DNA of 64,000 nt from the NCBI RefSeq assembly GCF_040954835.1, contig NC_090698.1, positions 928,501 through 992,500 of the forward strand, in the 5' to 3' direction. The position numbers were made by a program, and so were the translations under genes. Under the pieces are notes generated by a model. The model made no database searches. It saw only the letters and a program-made list of their open reading frames with translations, and was not told the DNA's origin. Of the stretch, positions 13,090 to 26,000 are shown piece after piece. This stretch comes from Lepisosteus oculatus (lineage: Eukaryota; Chordata; Actinopteri; Semionotiformes; Lepisosteidae). Position 1 is the stretch's first letter; each line of letters opens with the position of its first letter.

Positions 13090-14490
13090 CACCTACTAAG
13101 ATGGGCCTCATGTATATGTACTGTACAGAGGCAGTAGGAGATCAGTCTATTGAGAGAGACAATGGGAAACGAGGCTACAGACAGCATTAAAGCCATGGGT
13201 AAGGGAAGCTGTTTCTCCACAGGACAGGAACAATATGCTGCCCACCCTGGTCTTTCCATGAAAGAGAGCCAAGTTTAGCCTGTGCAGGGGCAACCGAAAA
13301 CTAATTGTGAACCCAGAGTCATTTTCCTTTATAAACAAAATACTGTGGACAAGAGTAATAAACTGTACAAGTTCCAAAACAATAAACAGCCATCTGACAG
13401 GCAAGAGCAGGAATGCATGCCAGGGTCACAGTGCGGAATACAACATTTTTTTAAATGAAACCGCCAATAAATCCCGATGACATAATGGGTGTGGGATCTG
13501 TAAAACCTCACGAATGCCTGTGCAAATATGTGTCAATACACTGTCCCTCATTTCGTGGCTGAGGAATGAAATTGTACAACAGTCTCTGGCAGTCTCTTGC
13601 TGTTTTAAAAGACCAATGTTATAAAAATCATGAAGAGGATCAGCTGATCGTCTGAAGAGTATCTATCCTGTCAGGATAATTATTGGTTTAATATTGTGTT
13701 ACAATTCTTGAGGTCCCCTTCCTCTTGCTACAGTACATCAGGCTGAGCAGACAAATTAAAATAATTTAAAAGCAGAAATAGTTGTGAAACACACATAATG
13801 ACCCCAGTACACTTCCCCTATGACTCATTTTCTATCTGCTTGTACATCCATAGCAACACAGACACTGACACAAAGTGACTGACACAAACATTCTTATTAA
13901 TCAGCAGAAAAGAAAACTCTGATACAATTGTCTGTAGCAAACCAGGCAAAAACATCTGTATTATGATTTCAGTTTCCACTGCACGTCCTTCAGGATGGGG
14001 TAGGACTGTGTCTTATTGCCTCTGTCTGCAGCTGAGACACAAGCCCCTGCTCTCAGCAGCCACGAGTGAACTCTCAGCGTAGAGCAGAGCAGAGCGAAAG
14101 CAGCGAGAAGATCAGGAAGCGCACAGGGACACTGGCAAATACGGCACATGCCATCAGACCACAGCAGAGGAAAAAAAACGCAAGGCAGAAATGTACCATG
14201 GTGAACTTCTAACAGGAAGTCCTCTGGTCTGAACTCAGGGAGAAGAAATCCTACGGCTAGGAGTGGGACAGGTGGGTGTCAAGCCCTCTGAGGTCATGGG
14301 AAAAACATGCCAGATGAATGAAACCCATCAGGTTTAAATTCGCGCCAGTCTTATTAATCCTGCACTGGCATGTGACTGCGTGTGCCTCCGGGCTTCCTGC
14401 TCCCTGGTGTGCAGGACTGGGCAGAGGCCATTGTCCGCTGGCCTCCGTTTCATGTCTTAACGCTTTGTTTGTCCTCGTGTTTCTCCTCCC
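13090..14490. other. No gene recognised; flank of the receptor exon
   Basis: Short overlapping frames only. The last 50 bases before 14493 form the pyrimidine-rich splice acceptor of the receptor exon. Confidence 0.55.
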
Positions 14491-14492
14491 AG

Positions 14493-14759
14493 ATCTGCGG
14501 CTTCGTGAGCGCCATCTCTCCGGGGGGCAATGACGATGACAACCTGTTGGCGTTCCGCTTCTCCGCCACGAATCCCATCGTGGACCCCTGGATCTTCATC
14601 ATCTTCCGGAAGAGCACATTCCACAAGCTGCGCTCCCTGCTGTGCTGCCGCTTCTCCCAGAGTGCTCTGAAGACCAACAGCTTCCCCGAGCCCAGCCAGG
14701 GTCACGGCACCCCCTTTGAGCAGCAGACCTACTGCAGCCTGCCTGTCACCTCTCACTGA
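14493..14759 (+). CDS. ptgir: Prostanoid receptor, last coding exon (prostacyclin receptor-like)
   Basis: This exon encodes the third extracellular loop, TM7 and cytoplasmic tail of a prostanoid GPCR. A pyrimidine-rich acceptor (TTTCTCCTCCCAG) ends at 14492 and the frame then reads ICGFVSAISPGG, LLAFRFSATNPIVDPWIFII, FRKSTFHKLRSLLCC. It ends SLPVTSH and TGA after 88 residues. The NPIVDPW segment is the prostanoid version of the GPCR NPxxY motif. The arginine in LLAFRF is the conserved TM7 residue thought to bind the prostanoid carboxylate. The LLAFRF...NP..DPW.FI.FRK pattern is closer to PTGIR than to PTGDR, PTGER2 or TBXA2R as I remember them. A Cys pair (LLCC) could be palmitoylated. An intron just before TM7 is typical of the family. 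No exon for TM1-TM6 is visible in the preceding 14.4 kb. The PTGIR name also leans on the neighbouring calmodulin, because human PTGIR adjoins CALM3. Confidence 0.82.
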   Translation: MCGFVSAISPGGNDDDNLLAFRFSATNPIVDPWIFIIFRKSTFHKLRSLLCCRFSQSALKTNSFPEPSQGHGTPFEQQTYCSLPVTSH

Positions 14760-17700
14760 GCACGTTCAGGGGGCTGGCGGCCGGGTGCCACCCTGGCGCC
14801 CTACCTTCTTCCTCTTCCAGAAAGCACAGCCCCTCACGGCCAGCGCCCAGCCAGGACACTGAAGGTGGCAATGACTGCTTGACTACAGCAAGGGCTCTAA
14901 ACTCCCTGAATGCTGGTCTGCTTTCCGGATTAGCTGGCAGGAACTCTATTAATTAGCACTCAACCATGTATTAAAATTATTATCATTTCATGGTCTCAAA
15001 GTGCAGGATGGACATTTCTCATCACAACAACTGATGTAATTTAATTTATACTGTGACAGGTTTAATTTATATTGATAACAGAGGTCTCCTCACATCTGGA
15101 CACATCAACTCTCCACTCCAGCGGAACCACACGCAGGAGGACGGGGTGAGCTCACCACCGACTCCTCCTGCTCCTTCGGCTCTCTTTCTTCTGCTCCCAC
15201 TGCAGAAGGAAGACCAGACTTTGAGCAGCTTCAGAGAGCTTGAGAACAGGGCCAAGGCCAGTGTTGCACACATGGAGCCTCGTCACAGGAAGTACAGCCC
15301 TCGTGTGCAGCTCAGATCCCCGACTGGCTCGGACACAGCAGCAGAGGGCAAGGGAGTGCCTGCTGCTGCTGCTGTCCAGAGCCTGTGTGCTGCAAGAAGA
15401 GCTGACTCCAGCTGGTCCCTGTGTCAGTAGTCCCTCTGGGAATTTCAGCAGGCACGTTACATTTGTTCACAGTCAGAATCACAACCTAGACTGTCCACAG
15501 GCCTTTCGCATGGAACAATAGTCCAATGGACACTGCCGAATTTTGTAATTGCCATGACAAAGGAAAGGAGTTTGAAAGTAAGCACAGCACGAAGGGTCTT
15601 GATTGGGTGACCATGCAGCTGGGAACATGTCTTCTGTAGGACCATATCCAAACAGTAAAACCAGGCAGACAGCATTAGACCAGACGTGCATCAGAAAAGC
15701 GTACCACAAAGAGATCTCAGTAGAGGGGAGGAAAAAATTTTTTTTTTTGTTTGTGTTTTTAAGAATACATAAATCCCAGAAAGAAAACCCGGAATGTTTA
15801 GCTATATTTCTCTCAGAACAAATGATAAATATAATTTGTATAATTCATGAATCCCTCCATGCTGCAATACATGGTTAAGAGATGTGATGGAATGTCAGCA
15901 GCAGATCAGCGCTTCTGGGCCAGTAACCGGACCGCAGCACACTCAGCCCTGCCAGGCTCCGGCCTGCTGGCACTCATGCTCTCAGCTCTGCCTCAGGGGG
16001 AACCAACACAAGGGCAGAACAGGTCAGAAGGGGAGCTGTTTCTCCTCGGGTACGCAGCATAACCACCACCCTGCAGCCAAGAATGCTGGAGGGAGGAAAG
16101 AAGGAGCTTCCTGAGCTCAGCAATTCAACTTTGCAGTTCATGGAGCAGCTGCGGGAACTTCAAGCAAGTGAAGCCAAAAATCAAACAAACTGGTCAGTGC
16201 TTTTGTAAACCTTCAGTGTAAAAAGCGCCCCTGTATTGTACAGAATATTGTGAGCTGCAGTCTTACAACGTCTGTCTATCTGCAATATTATTCTACCCTG
16301 CAGTACATGTTGTGATCAAGTGCTGTTGTTTACATGTGTGTGCAAAGTTGCATGTATCATGATGCCTGGCTCTCCATGTTCTCCTACCTGTCTGAGACAA
16401 TGCATGATGACTGGCAGGTTACAGTGCTGTAGACAGTGAGCACATTAACCAAGCTCATGGCAGTGTTGACCTCTGGTAAAGAGGTGCTTGTAAAAGTGTT
16501 TGAACTAAACAAATAAACCTGAGTGATTGCAGTGCATTGGAGCCACATTGTGGGGTATCTGACTAATCTGGCCCCCAGATCGGAGCAAGGGGGAGCACTT
16601 GCATCCTCAGTTCCAGCTGCATGAGCCAGTGGACGCAGACACAGAAAAGAGCACGATCCAGCCCAAAGAGGAGGGAGGTCATTCAGGATGGAAACTGGCT
16701 GCAAGGGAGTGCGATCATGGCTTCTAGGTTTTCACAGCACTCAGCCTTGCCACTGCAAAGTCACAAGAAAGTCTTTTTTCCCCAGAAAGGAGGCTATTTA
16801 ATTCAAAATTCACATGTTGCTGCATGCAAGAAAAAAATGCCCACATTTCTAATGTAAGAGTCTGTTAATTAAGCAGGTGGTTAAGCTGAGTTACATGCCT
16901 ATGATCTGTTTGGGTTTTTTTTGCCTCTTTGGAAATTTGGACCACAGAACTTTATCACATTCCAAAGAAGCTTACAAAACATTCCTAATTCCCGAAAAGT
17001 TTCCTCATGAGAGTTACTAATGGCTTTTTCTTTCTTCATGGCATCAGTTATTGAAATTTTTTTTTTAAATAACTGTTTCAGAAAAACACATTAAAGGGAT
17101 GAGCTGCACAGCCAGTGTTGCTATGTGTGAGAAGAGGATTTAGTACTCAGCGCATGTGGTGCTTCATTACACAAAGGGATGTGGGAGCCTGGAACTGCAA
17201 CAGGCGACCCAATTAAAAATTGTGACCATCTCCTTTTATGTCGTGTTTTCCATCTGAGCTGAATAAAGCAAAGACAGATTTCCTCAGGCTTTCCCATCCG
17301 AGCAGAGAGGGCCTGCTCTGAGGGAGAGGTGACACTTCTGCTGGCTCAGAATGATGCAGGTTCCATTCCTCAGGCTCCTCAGGCAGTTAGATAACCTGAC
17401 CCTTTCTCAGCCGCTGTGTGAACACATGTAGAGAATTACTGTTCACAATATTGCAGGGATCCTCCCTTATTTGCTCTTGGAGAGGGGAGCTGAACTGCTG
17501 GCTCAACCGGCTTTATTGTCCTTTAATGGTTAACAGGTGTGTGGTGTGCTGATCACAGACAGGGATACCCAAGTGACAAACTAATTCTTCATGTTACTTG
17601 GGTATGCTGGACGTGTAGTGCATAGCCTCCTGTTACTGCAACTCTCCAACAAGGGCTTGGAATCTCAAATAATTCCGCATTCACGCATTGCACAAAGGCA

Positions 17701-18970
17701 CATCATGTTTCTTTCTGATGATGGAGGGGTATCACTATGTTCATTTCCTGTGGAGTGGAGCTGGTTTTGTGACAGTGAAGGGCCTACAAAAACAGATCCC
17801 CTCACTTCTGACACAGAAAGCAAAGATGAAATATCTCCCTCTGCTGAAACACAAGAGCTCTAGGTACACACGCAAAACTAGAAACCATTTTACAACACCT
17901 GCTGACTGGAACGGCTTCACAGCTGTGGGAATCCCAGAGCCACTGCGGTTGCAGGACGGCACCCACCCAGCATGACCGCTTCTGCTTGTAAATGCTGTTT
18001 TGTGCCCTTTCCATCTCCTCGCGTGTGCTTCTGCTGAGTGCTCTAGATCTGGGCCAAACAGCCATCACCATCAGAGGCTGGACAGATTTAGGACAAAAGA
18101 TCTAAAAGAGAGCCCATTCTTAAAGTGGTCAACCAGATAGATCAAGACAAACTGATTAAAAATAAGCATGGAATCAAGTAGGTTCTGTCACCAATGACAT
18201 GTGCAGTCCCCCTCCTTCTCTGACCTACAACAGTCAAGGGCCAGTGGGCGCTGTGGGCGAGTGCAGTGTTGCCGCATGTGGTCACATCAATCACATCTTT
18301 GACTCTCTAGATTAGTGTTCTGCTCTAGAGAGTTTCTTGAGAACAGAGCTGCTGAGAACGAACTGAGACTCTCACAGCCCACGCACTGACTCATGGGAAA
18401 GTACGCTGGGCCACGCCAGCGATAGAAGACACGCGCCTGCTGTTTACCTGGCTCTGCCGACACCACCCCTGGCCACTGCAGGTCTCAGAGAGAGGCTCGG
18501 GTGATCCTTTCCGTCCCCAGTCTCGCTGCAATAACCTTTCCCCACAACCCTGCCTTCGGATCTTACTCTACTTGTGCTTGAAATTCTATCAAAATGATAT
18601 GGCAGGAGGAATGAGGCTAGAGCTGATCCTACAAAGGTTTCTGTAATCTTTTACTGCCCAACAGAACACACTATCCCAGGCTGCTGAGCGTTGATAAGAA
18701 AGATGGTCACACCTCTGCCAACAAATCTAGACTCTGTTTATTACCTGCTGTTAAACTGCCCTTCCTATTGGGTCTGTGTTGTGAGCCATTTCATTCATAT
18801 TTCAGTGTGCTGGCTCTCAGCGTTTTAAAGGATTGCCTTTGCCAGAACGTATCCTGTCTGCCAGCATAAGTGAGACCTGTGTCGGGTTGACGCTGTTTTT
18901 CATTAAGATTTGCGAGAGAAAACAGAAAGACACACCAGTGATTTAGTGATCTGTGTACTCCTGGGTGCCA
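14760..18970. other. Receptor 3' flank and intergenic DNA, no further gene recognised
   Basis: The receptor 3' UTR should begin here. AATAAA occurs on the plus strand near 16513 and 17264, but nothing fixes the real polyadenylation site. Other open frames, such as 15053-15430, have no recognised motif. There are T-rich and A-rich runs near 15735 and 17060. Confidence 0.5.
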
Positions 18971-18974
18971 GCAG

Positions 18975-19105
18975 TGCCCTTGTCCACAGGACACCTGTGT
19001 CCATTCATCCCATACCAGAACTGGAAGAAGCCCAGAAACACAGAGCCCATACCACAGCCACACCCTAGACATGATGCCAGTCTATCGCTGGGCACATACG
19101 CATCA
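18975..19105 (-). mobile_element. Degraded tRNA-SINE relic (AFC/DANA-like)
   Basis: ACACCCTAGACATGATGCCA followed by GTCTATCGCTGGGCACATAC is the 'CCTGGACAGGACGCCAGTCC ATCGCAGGGCACA' block of a widespread fish SINE also seen near 38.7 kb. The ends are too worn to place exactly. Confidence 0.5.
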
Positions 19106-19164
19106 ACATGTCCAAGCATATTATATCACTGAGCATCTGTTTAGCCAGCAGCCATATCATCCTG

Positions 19165-19578
19165 CAACTCACAGCTGACCGCCCACTGAAGCTCAGCAGG
19201 TGTGAGCCTCGTCAGTACCTGGAAGGGAGACTCCTGGAAAAACTAAGGTTGCTGCTGGTAGAGGTATTAGTGGGGCCAGTAGGGGGTCCTCATCCTGCTG
19301 TCTGTGTGGGTCCTAATGCTTAATAGTAACAGAGACACTATACTGTAAAAAAAAGGTGCCGTCCTTCGGATGAGAAGTAAAACCAAGGTCCTGACTCTTT
19401 GTGGGCATTAAAAAATTCTGGGGTGTTTCTCAAGAAGAGTCCGGGTGTTTCCGATTGGCCCTTACCAGTCATGGCCTTCTAATAACCCCTATCTCTGAAC
19501 TGGCTTCATCCCTCTGCTCTCCTCCCCACTGAGAGCTGCTGTGGGGCAGCGGACTGGTGCATCATCCAGGTGGGGCTG
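19165..19578 (+). mobile_element. 5S-rRNA-derived SINE, 3'-truncated
   Basis: The head, 19178-19240, reads CACTGAAGCTCAGCAGGTGT, GTCAGTACCTGGAAGGGAGA and CTCCTGG. This follows the 3' half of 5S rRNA (AAGCTAAGCAGGGTCGGGCC, TTAGTACTTGGATGGGAGAC, CGCCTGG), the region holding the internal Pol III promoter. The body then matches the other copies at 36.9-37.5 and 58.4-59.0 kb in reverse orientation (for example CCGTCCTTCGGATGAGA and CATGGCCTTCTAATAACCCC). The LINE-like tail found in those copies is missing here. Confidence 0.8.
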
Positions 19579-19803
19579 CACTGATTAAGTCTGTATGGGA
19601 TTGAACTGCAAACCGTTTTCAATGGGATTGATATCTGGGGACTGTCCTGGCCAGAGACGTTCATGAACTGCTTGCAGCTTAGAGTGTCTGTTCACTTCCT
19701 TGCAAGTTTCCCAGTATTTTGGCCAGTGATGTGCACTTAGCTTGTGCTGTTAGATTGCTCCCAGGCTTCTTTCAATAAGGTTGTGCCAGTTCAGAGCCCA
19801 TTA

Positions 19804-20076
19804 GATAAGATCACTTTATTGGCCATATACAATTTCTTGCATTAGGAATTTGTCTTTTCACATACCCCAGCTTGCTCTCCATGAGACACACAGACAGGGA
19901 GAGAAGCTTGGGGTCAGAGCGCAGGGTCAGCCAATGTACAGTGTTCCTGGAGCAGCTGGGGTTAAGGGCCTTGCTCAGGGGCCCAATGGAGTAGGATTCC
20001 TCTCCAGGATATGAACCAGCAACCTTCCAGCCACAGACGCAGATCCTGAGCCACAGAGCCACCGCTCTGGCATTGG
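19804..20076 (-). mobile_element. tRNA-derived SINE (V-SINE-like), nearly complete
   Basis: Reverse orientation of the element at 11.6 kb. The tail side starts with AAGATCACTTTATTGGCCAT. The central domain reads GGAGCAGCTGGGGTTAAGGG then CCTTGCTCAGGGGCCC. The tRNA-like head ends near CTGAGCCACAGAGCCACCGC. Its B-box region is changed (GATATGAACCAGC on the plus strand). Confidence 0.85.
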
Positions 20077-20079
20077 GAA

Positions 20080-23000
20080 GAAAGCTAGTGCATTCTGTAC
20101 ATGTTCTTAAAGACATCTTGGCAGACCTTTTCTCAGTACATTTTACCTGCCAAAAACAAACAAAACAAGAAAAAAAAAGTGACAGCTAAAAAAAAGTCAT
20201 CACAGCAAAAACTTATCTTAAGTCATGCTAGCTATCTGCTGATCCTGTAAGATAATGGCAGCTGGGAGTTGTGTTTTACAGTTTTTTAAAGCCAGCTCTG
20301 CCTTCTTATCAGCATCCTGTTTGTTCTCTTTCTCTGCAATGTATCATCTTTGACAAGGGAAGTCAGAGGAAAACCACACCACTCTGCCACAGTTAACTCA
20401 TAGTAACAAAGGCTCTCCTGGCTGATACCCTGCATGGCACATCATGGCTGCCTCTGTGGACTCTAGCAGCAGTAAGATTTTCGTTGTTAAGTAGAATACG
20501 GCAGAGCTCTCCAGCCCTGGTCCAAGGGACACTGACTCTTACTGTTGTCATTTTGTCTGAGCTTTCATTCGCTGTCCTACACAGCTTCTTAGCTAAAGAC
20601 AAAAAAGTCAAAGTCTTTACCCTCTGACTGAATAGACTTGTTAGACCTTTTCTGCAATGAAGACCTCTGCTTCACAATATTTATATAGGTACACTTCTTT
20701 TGAAAAAGTAACTTTTCTGAACAATTTTAGAAAACTGATGTTTGTTTTTGGTCACACTCAATCCTTACTGGCCTCCTCTCTAGCTGTTATTATGCAGTGG
20801 CAGCTTTCCAGGTTTGCTTATTGGGGCTGACTTGAGCAAACACGACACCAAGGACGATCGCGTGCTGAATTAGGGGCGCTGGCAGCCATACAACTGACAT
20901 CAAGGACAACACTGTTTGCCTTTGCTTATATTTTCTTATATGAAGTGTGAATGCAGAGCTCAGTGGTTTCCCACAAGCCCTCGGCTGAGTAAATTTGCAT
21001 TCACACGTCCTCCTGTGTGAAACATAAACCCTTCAGAAACACTGGCAGGTGGCGGATTCGAGACAGGACCAGGCGCCTGGGAGAAACGAGACCTGTTCAC
21101 GTCACGGCTCGGCTCGGCTCTTCTTTGACACACACTTAAAAGCACAGTGTTCTTCTAAAGAGTACAATCAGTTAAGAATTGCTCACGAAAGAGATCCGAT
21201 GGGATGGAAGAGCAGTACACTTCTTACTTCCAGCCATCGGCCTTCTTGTTCACCTCCTATAACATTTCCAAGATTTTGTTTTTCTTGTTAACTTTGAGCA
21301 GATAACACAACTGAGTGAAACCCACATTGCATCACACTAAGAATTATGAACCCCAACCCCCCCCCCGCCCTCCACTTTCTCGGTGAGTTCAGACGCCGGT
21401 TGGAAGTCAGAAGAGAAATTCCGTGCAGCTCTGTGGTTTGGGAAGCACGCAGTGTAACGCCTCTAGTCTGTCACTGAGCCCAGGCAGCCAGCCGGAGGGA
21501 GAGGGTCAGACTGCGCTTCCCAGCTGCAGCCAGGAGACGCTCTCCCACTCCCCCAGCTCAGACGCAGCTAGAACAGGTATCACTGCTGTGACAGTAAGGC
21601 CCACCCCAGCACCACACTCTCAAACAATGCCTCTTTTCTTCTTTCAGCAGACTAGCAGGGATCTGACCACCCAGCTGCATGGAAATGAGAGATGGGGAGT
21701 ATTGAAATACAGAGCATTCTGCACTATATGTGCATCTACATGTATATTCTAGGAGGCTTTGCATATTTCAAGAAAAGTTGTTATCACAAACCAAAACAGC
21801 CTGGAAGAGTATTCTCTCATAAAAATGTACTGTATGAAGGCGAGAAGTAATGTACAAAAACAACACAACTGAAGCACCAAGGAATGTGTACCAACAAACA
21901 CACAGTATATACAGTACCAGTGTATAAGAGCACTGCAAGGCACAGTGGAACTATCCAGCATTGCCACACTTTGGTATCTGAATCAGCCTTAGACTCAAGC
22001 ATCTGTGTCAGGCCCTGCACGACGCTGTGCTCTGTTGTGTTCCGCACAGCAATCTTCCTGCGTGTGCTGGTGGCTTTTTCCTTTGAGTGAGGCAACTAGG
22101 GAAACGTATCCGCCTCTCAGCACGAGCGAGACCCGCTGCCGCAGGAGCCTGCATTCCTCTGAGCAATCATCTCATCAGTCTGCAGTAACGGAGCAAATGG
22201 CCTACATGTGTGTGAGTGGTGGCCTAATGAAAACAGTGATGTGCTGTTTCCGATACGATCTGCAGGCCAGCGCTGCACTTCCTGCCAGTCACTGTGCAGG
22301 GTATAGGAGGAAGTCTTTATCTGCAGGAGACAATAGCTGAGGGATGGCACAAATTCTGTTGTTCTTCTGTGGAAACCAACAATTAATAGTGCATTTCGAA
22401 GAAGACCCCCATGGGCATCTACTGTACTGTTTCCCACACCAAAATTCCTGGAAGAAAACACGTTCAAGGTTTTTAAAAAACGATCTTGAAAAACTGATCA
22501 TGCTCAGTAAAATCAAATGCTTTTGTGTCCAGAAATATTCACCTCTCCACGAAGCTGGGGTGACAAGGCAGTTTTTTCCGGCTAGTGGGGTATTTTTTCA
22601 CTAATGACTGTCTTATTCAGAAGAGCTGCAGTGCTGACTGTTTCCCCAGCGGGCTGCACTCAGGAAACCGAGGGTGCTCAGTGTGTGAGACTTCTGTCAC
22701 TGTGTGCAGTCTCCTGACCTCTGTGGGAATGTGGGTTTTGGGTTCCTCTGGACAGAGGCGAGCAGCCGGAGAGCAGTGAGACACCGCAGACCACAGCGTG
22801 AAACAACGTGACAAGACCCTGACCGGCTCAGGGCAGAGCTAGCGGATCTGAAAGGTCTTGGAAGGAGCAGGAGATCACGAAAGGTTCCTGCTGAGTGACC
22901 AGTCAGTCAAAATGCACTGAAGACGGTCAGGTTACTGGGGTAACGCGGTACTGGGAGAGGGGAGCTGTGCCTCCCGGCAATGGCCTGCTTGAGCAGAGCC

Positions 23001-26000
23001 GGACGCATCGCATTCTGTCAGCACTGTGAGACATGGGGAGACTCCGCTGAGTTAAGGGGCATCAGAAGAGATACTGCCCTTATTAGATATCATCTCTTTT
23101 CTTCTCACAAAGGGAGTTTTAAACAAGAGCAGGATGATGTCTTGGCACCACAAGGGTCTGTGTGTTGCTTTCTGAGGTCTGGGTCTGGATGAAGCTGTTG
23201 AGGATCCTCCGGGAGCAGCTCTGAAGTTAATTATACCATCTTTCAGCTGCCTGCTACAGGGGAGGGGCACGTTTGCACCTTTCTCATTTCCTCCCAGGGT
23301 GCAGCTTCCAGTTCAGAAACACACGCTGAGCACAGAGCAAAAGTAAAGCATCCTCCGAGCTAGCCCCCGAGAATGGAAGCTGGTGATGAGCTGCTGAGTG
23401 AATACACGGAGAGGTGTCCGCTGGGCACCTGCACTCACACTGCTGCCTCACACTCGGCCTTGCAGAGCAATCACAGCGCAGAATGCCTTCTCACACTTTC
23501 CTAAGACACAAGACCGCAAGACAACCCTCACACTGTGCTGTTAACCTGCAGCCTGTTCAAAGACCGGATTAAGACTATTAACTGTTTGGCTTGGAAAGTG
23601 CCGCCAACGGACAGTACCTCACAGCTGACAAACTGCCCAGTGTAACCCAGCAAGAAGGACTGCTCAGTAGTTATTGCTGAGACAGAGAGGCTACTGATAT
23701 ATGGTATATACACACTGCCGCCATTATTTAGAGTCCTTGTCTCTGGTTTCAGTCAAATCCTTGAAGTCCAAGTGGAAGAATCTGTGAGCTTTGTTAGCAG
23801 TTCAACATGCCAGTGGCCAAGACGCCAGTGAAACAGATAGTTAGCAAACAAAGAGTGACAACAGCACTAGGGCTTGGCAGGCAGATAAGCAAGATCTGAT
23901 TAGTGGCAACTTGTAAGTGTATAAATGTCACAGACACCAAAGGGAAAAAACCCAGCAGTTACCAAAATGAATCAAACAGAATCTTGCACACACACTGAGA
24001 AGAACTGGGTGCAGACTGGAAAAGGTTGTTGCCTTTTTCCTTTCTGTGTTTGTGCGCTGTGCCAGCTGTACCACGTGCAGAGCAAACAGGAGGCTGGCAC
24101 TTCCAGACAGGACCACATTCCTTCCTCAGAAGGGCATTGCTCCTGTTGCTGTCCGCCTGGGCAGAGAGCAGCACAGCCCAGCACCTGCAGGCAGTGCTCT
24201 CGGGGCTTCACAAGGGACAGGTTTATAGTGAGCAAAACCAGCACAGTAATCATTGCCTTAACTGACAAAAAACATCTTAAGATCAAACAGAAGAAGCAGA
24301 CTGATGTCAGAATGAAAACAGTAAGACAGAGACAGCTGAGGAGAAGCACTGGATTCCTTAACTAGTGCAGTGGTCATTTTTAAAACACAACAAAGACCAT
24401 TCAGCGTCCTTCCACATCACACAGAGCACTTCATAGATGGAATGGAGCTGTTTTCTCCCCAGCACTTGCGTCTAATCAGGTGGTTCAGCTACGAGCATCT
24501 GCTTCAGGCCCTGCATGATGCAGTAGGCCAAGCAAGAAGATGTTGCTGTCTGTGTGCATCCTGTTCTGTGCTAGGTGTGAAGTTGTATTCTCAGTCTGTG
24601 TCGAAACTAGCCTTTTTAATCCCATGAGGGTGTGTGTAACAGCAGGGAGAGTTCAAATGCCACACAGCTGCTAACTGCATCTCCATGCACTGTGTCAGGA
24701 GCAGCAGTCGATTTTCTACACTCTGACATTCCAGTGTCCGAAGAGCTCAGCTCTGAAATTCTCTGGCAAGATGCAATGGAGCTGAATGAGGGCACAGTGG
24801 AAAGCTGATTTCTGCGGGCACCCTCAAATCCAAAGGGAAATGGTGAATATCTGCATATGCCAGTGCCCGGAGGAGAGGAGGAAGAGTGTGTTCTTGGATG
24901 CAGCGAGGCGACCCAACGTGAAAGATCACTGAGAGGTGACATTGCACAGGCCAGCTCTACTCTAAACAGCCGGCTGCTCGGAATTCATTCCATGTGCTCG
25001 GGCACCGCAGCCCAAGGACGTGCGCCTGCAGAGAGACGGACATGGCTGAGCGCCCAAACACCCCCTGAAAACGCCAACTCCTAAACCGTCTGCGAGTCAT
25101 CGGGCATCATGTGTTCAATACCTCACTGACCTCACCGTGGAGCGGTCAGCAGTTACGGAGGAGGGCGGATCACCACGTTGCTGCCCCCTGTGTGTCTGCG
25201 CGTGCCAGCCGGCTCAGCCGGCTCAGGCTGGGTGCAGGAGCTCATGCCTCGAGCGGCTGCTGCTGCTGCGCCCTGCTGGGCCAGGCTTTGCTCTGCTTCC
25301 TGCTCAACCACACCTCCCCTGCCCTTGACTGCATTTTTCTGCATGTTGCTGCACCTTTACTTGGAAAACCCTGGACCGACCCAGCAGCTCCAGGAACTGC
25401 ACATTTAACTTCTAGCGCCCTGTCTTTCCATGCAAACAAAGGAGAGGAGGCACATCAGTACCAGCAGCACAAAACCTTAAATTTAAACTTCCCTTAATAT
25501 GCTTGTTGAAGTCAAGTTCGTTTTGTGCAGCAGTTCACGGGGATGAAGTCAATGAATTATCCACTGGGAAGGAGCTCCTGTTGTCAGCTCACATGAAAGG
25601 CATATGTATTTATGGAGCCATGCGGCTCTTATGATCATGCTGTCAGACTTGTTCCACATTGTAAGGAGGTGTTAAGGAGGGGTGGTATAGCGCCCCCTTC
25701 TGCCGAGACTATGTATGGTGAGACCTCCCAGGAGCAGCTGGTGTCAGCTGGTTTATAGCCCTTTCAGAGATACTGATTTCCCATCACATATACCAAGAAC
25801 ACATAGCCCCACTCTGTACTAGACATCAACAAAACCCTGTACAGGCCCCAGCTGTGAAATGACTAATGCACTAAATCCAACATCATTCAGTATAAAAATC
25901 AGTGACCAGCCCTCTGCTTCTGTCCTGTGTCAAAGTTGGAGGCACTGAGACACACAGCTCATAGGGAGCAAGTGTTATAGCTTCAGAGGGGGGCAGCTGA

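Noticed and set aside
19585-19760. Possible DNA-transposon (Tc1-like) relic after the 5S-SINE
   Set aside because: Phrases such as GGGGACTGTCCTGGCCA seem familiar from fish transposons, but no inverted repeats or transposase frame could be shown.
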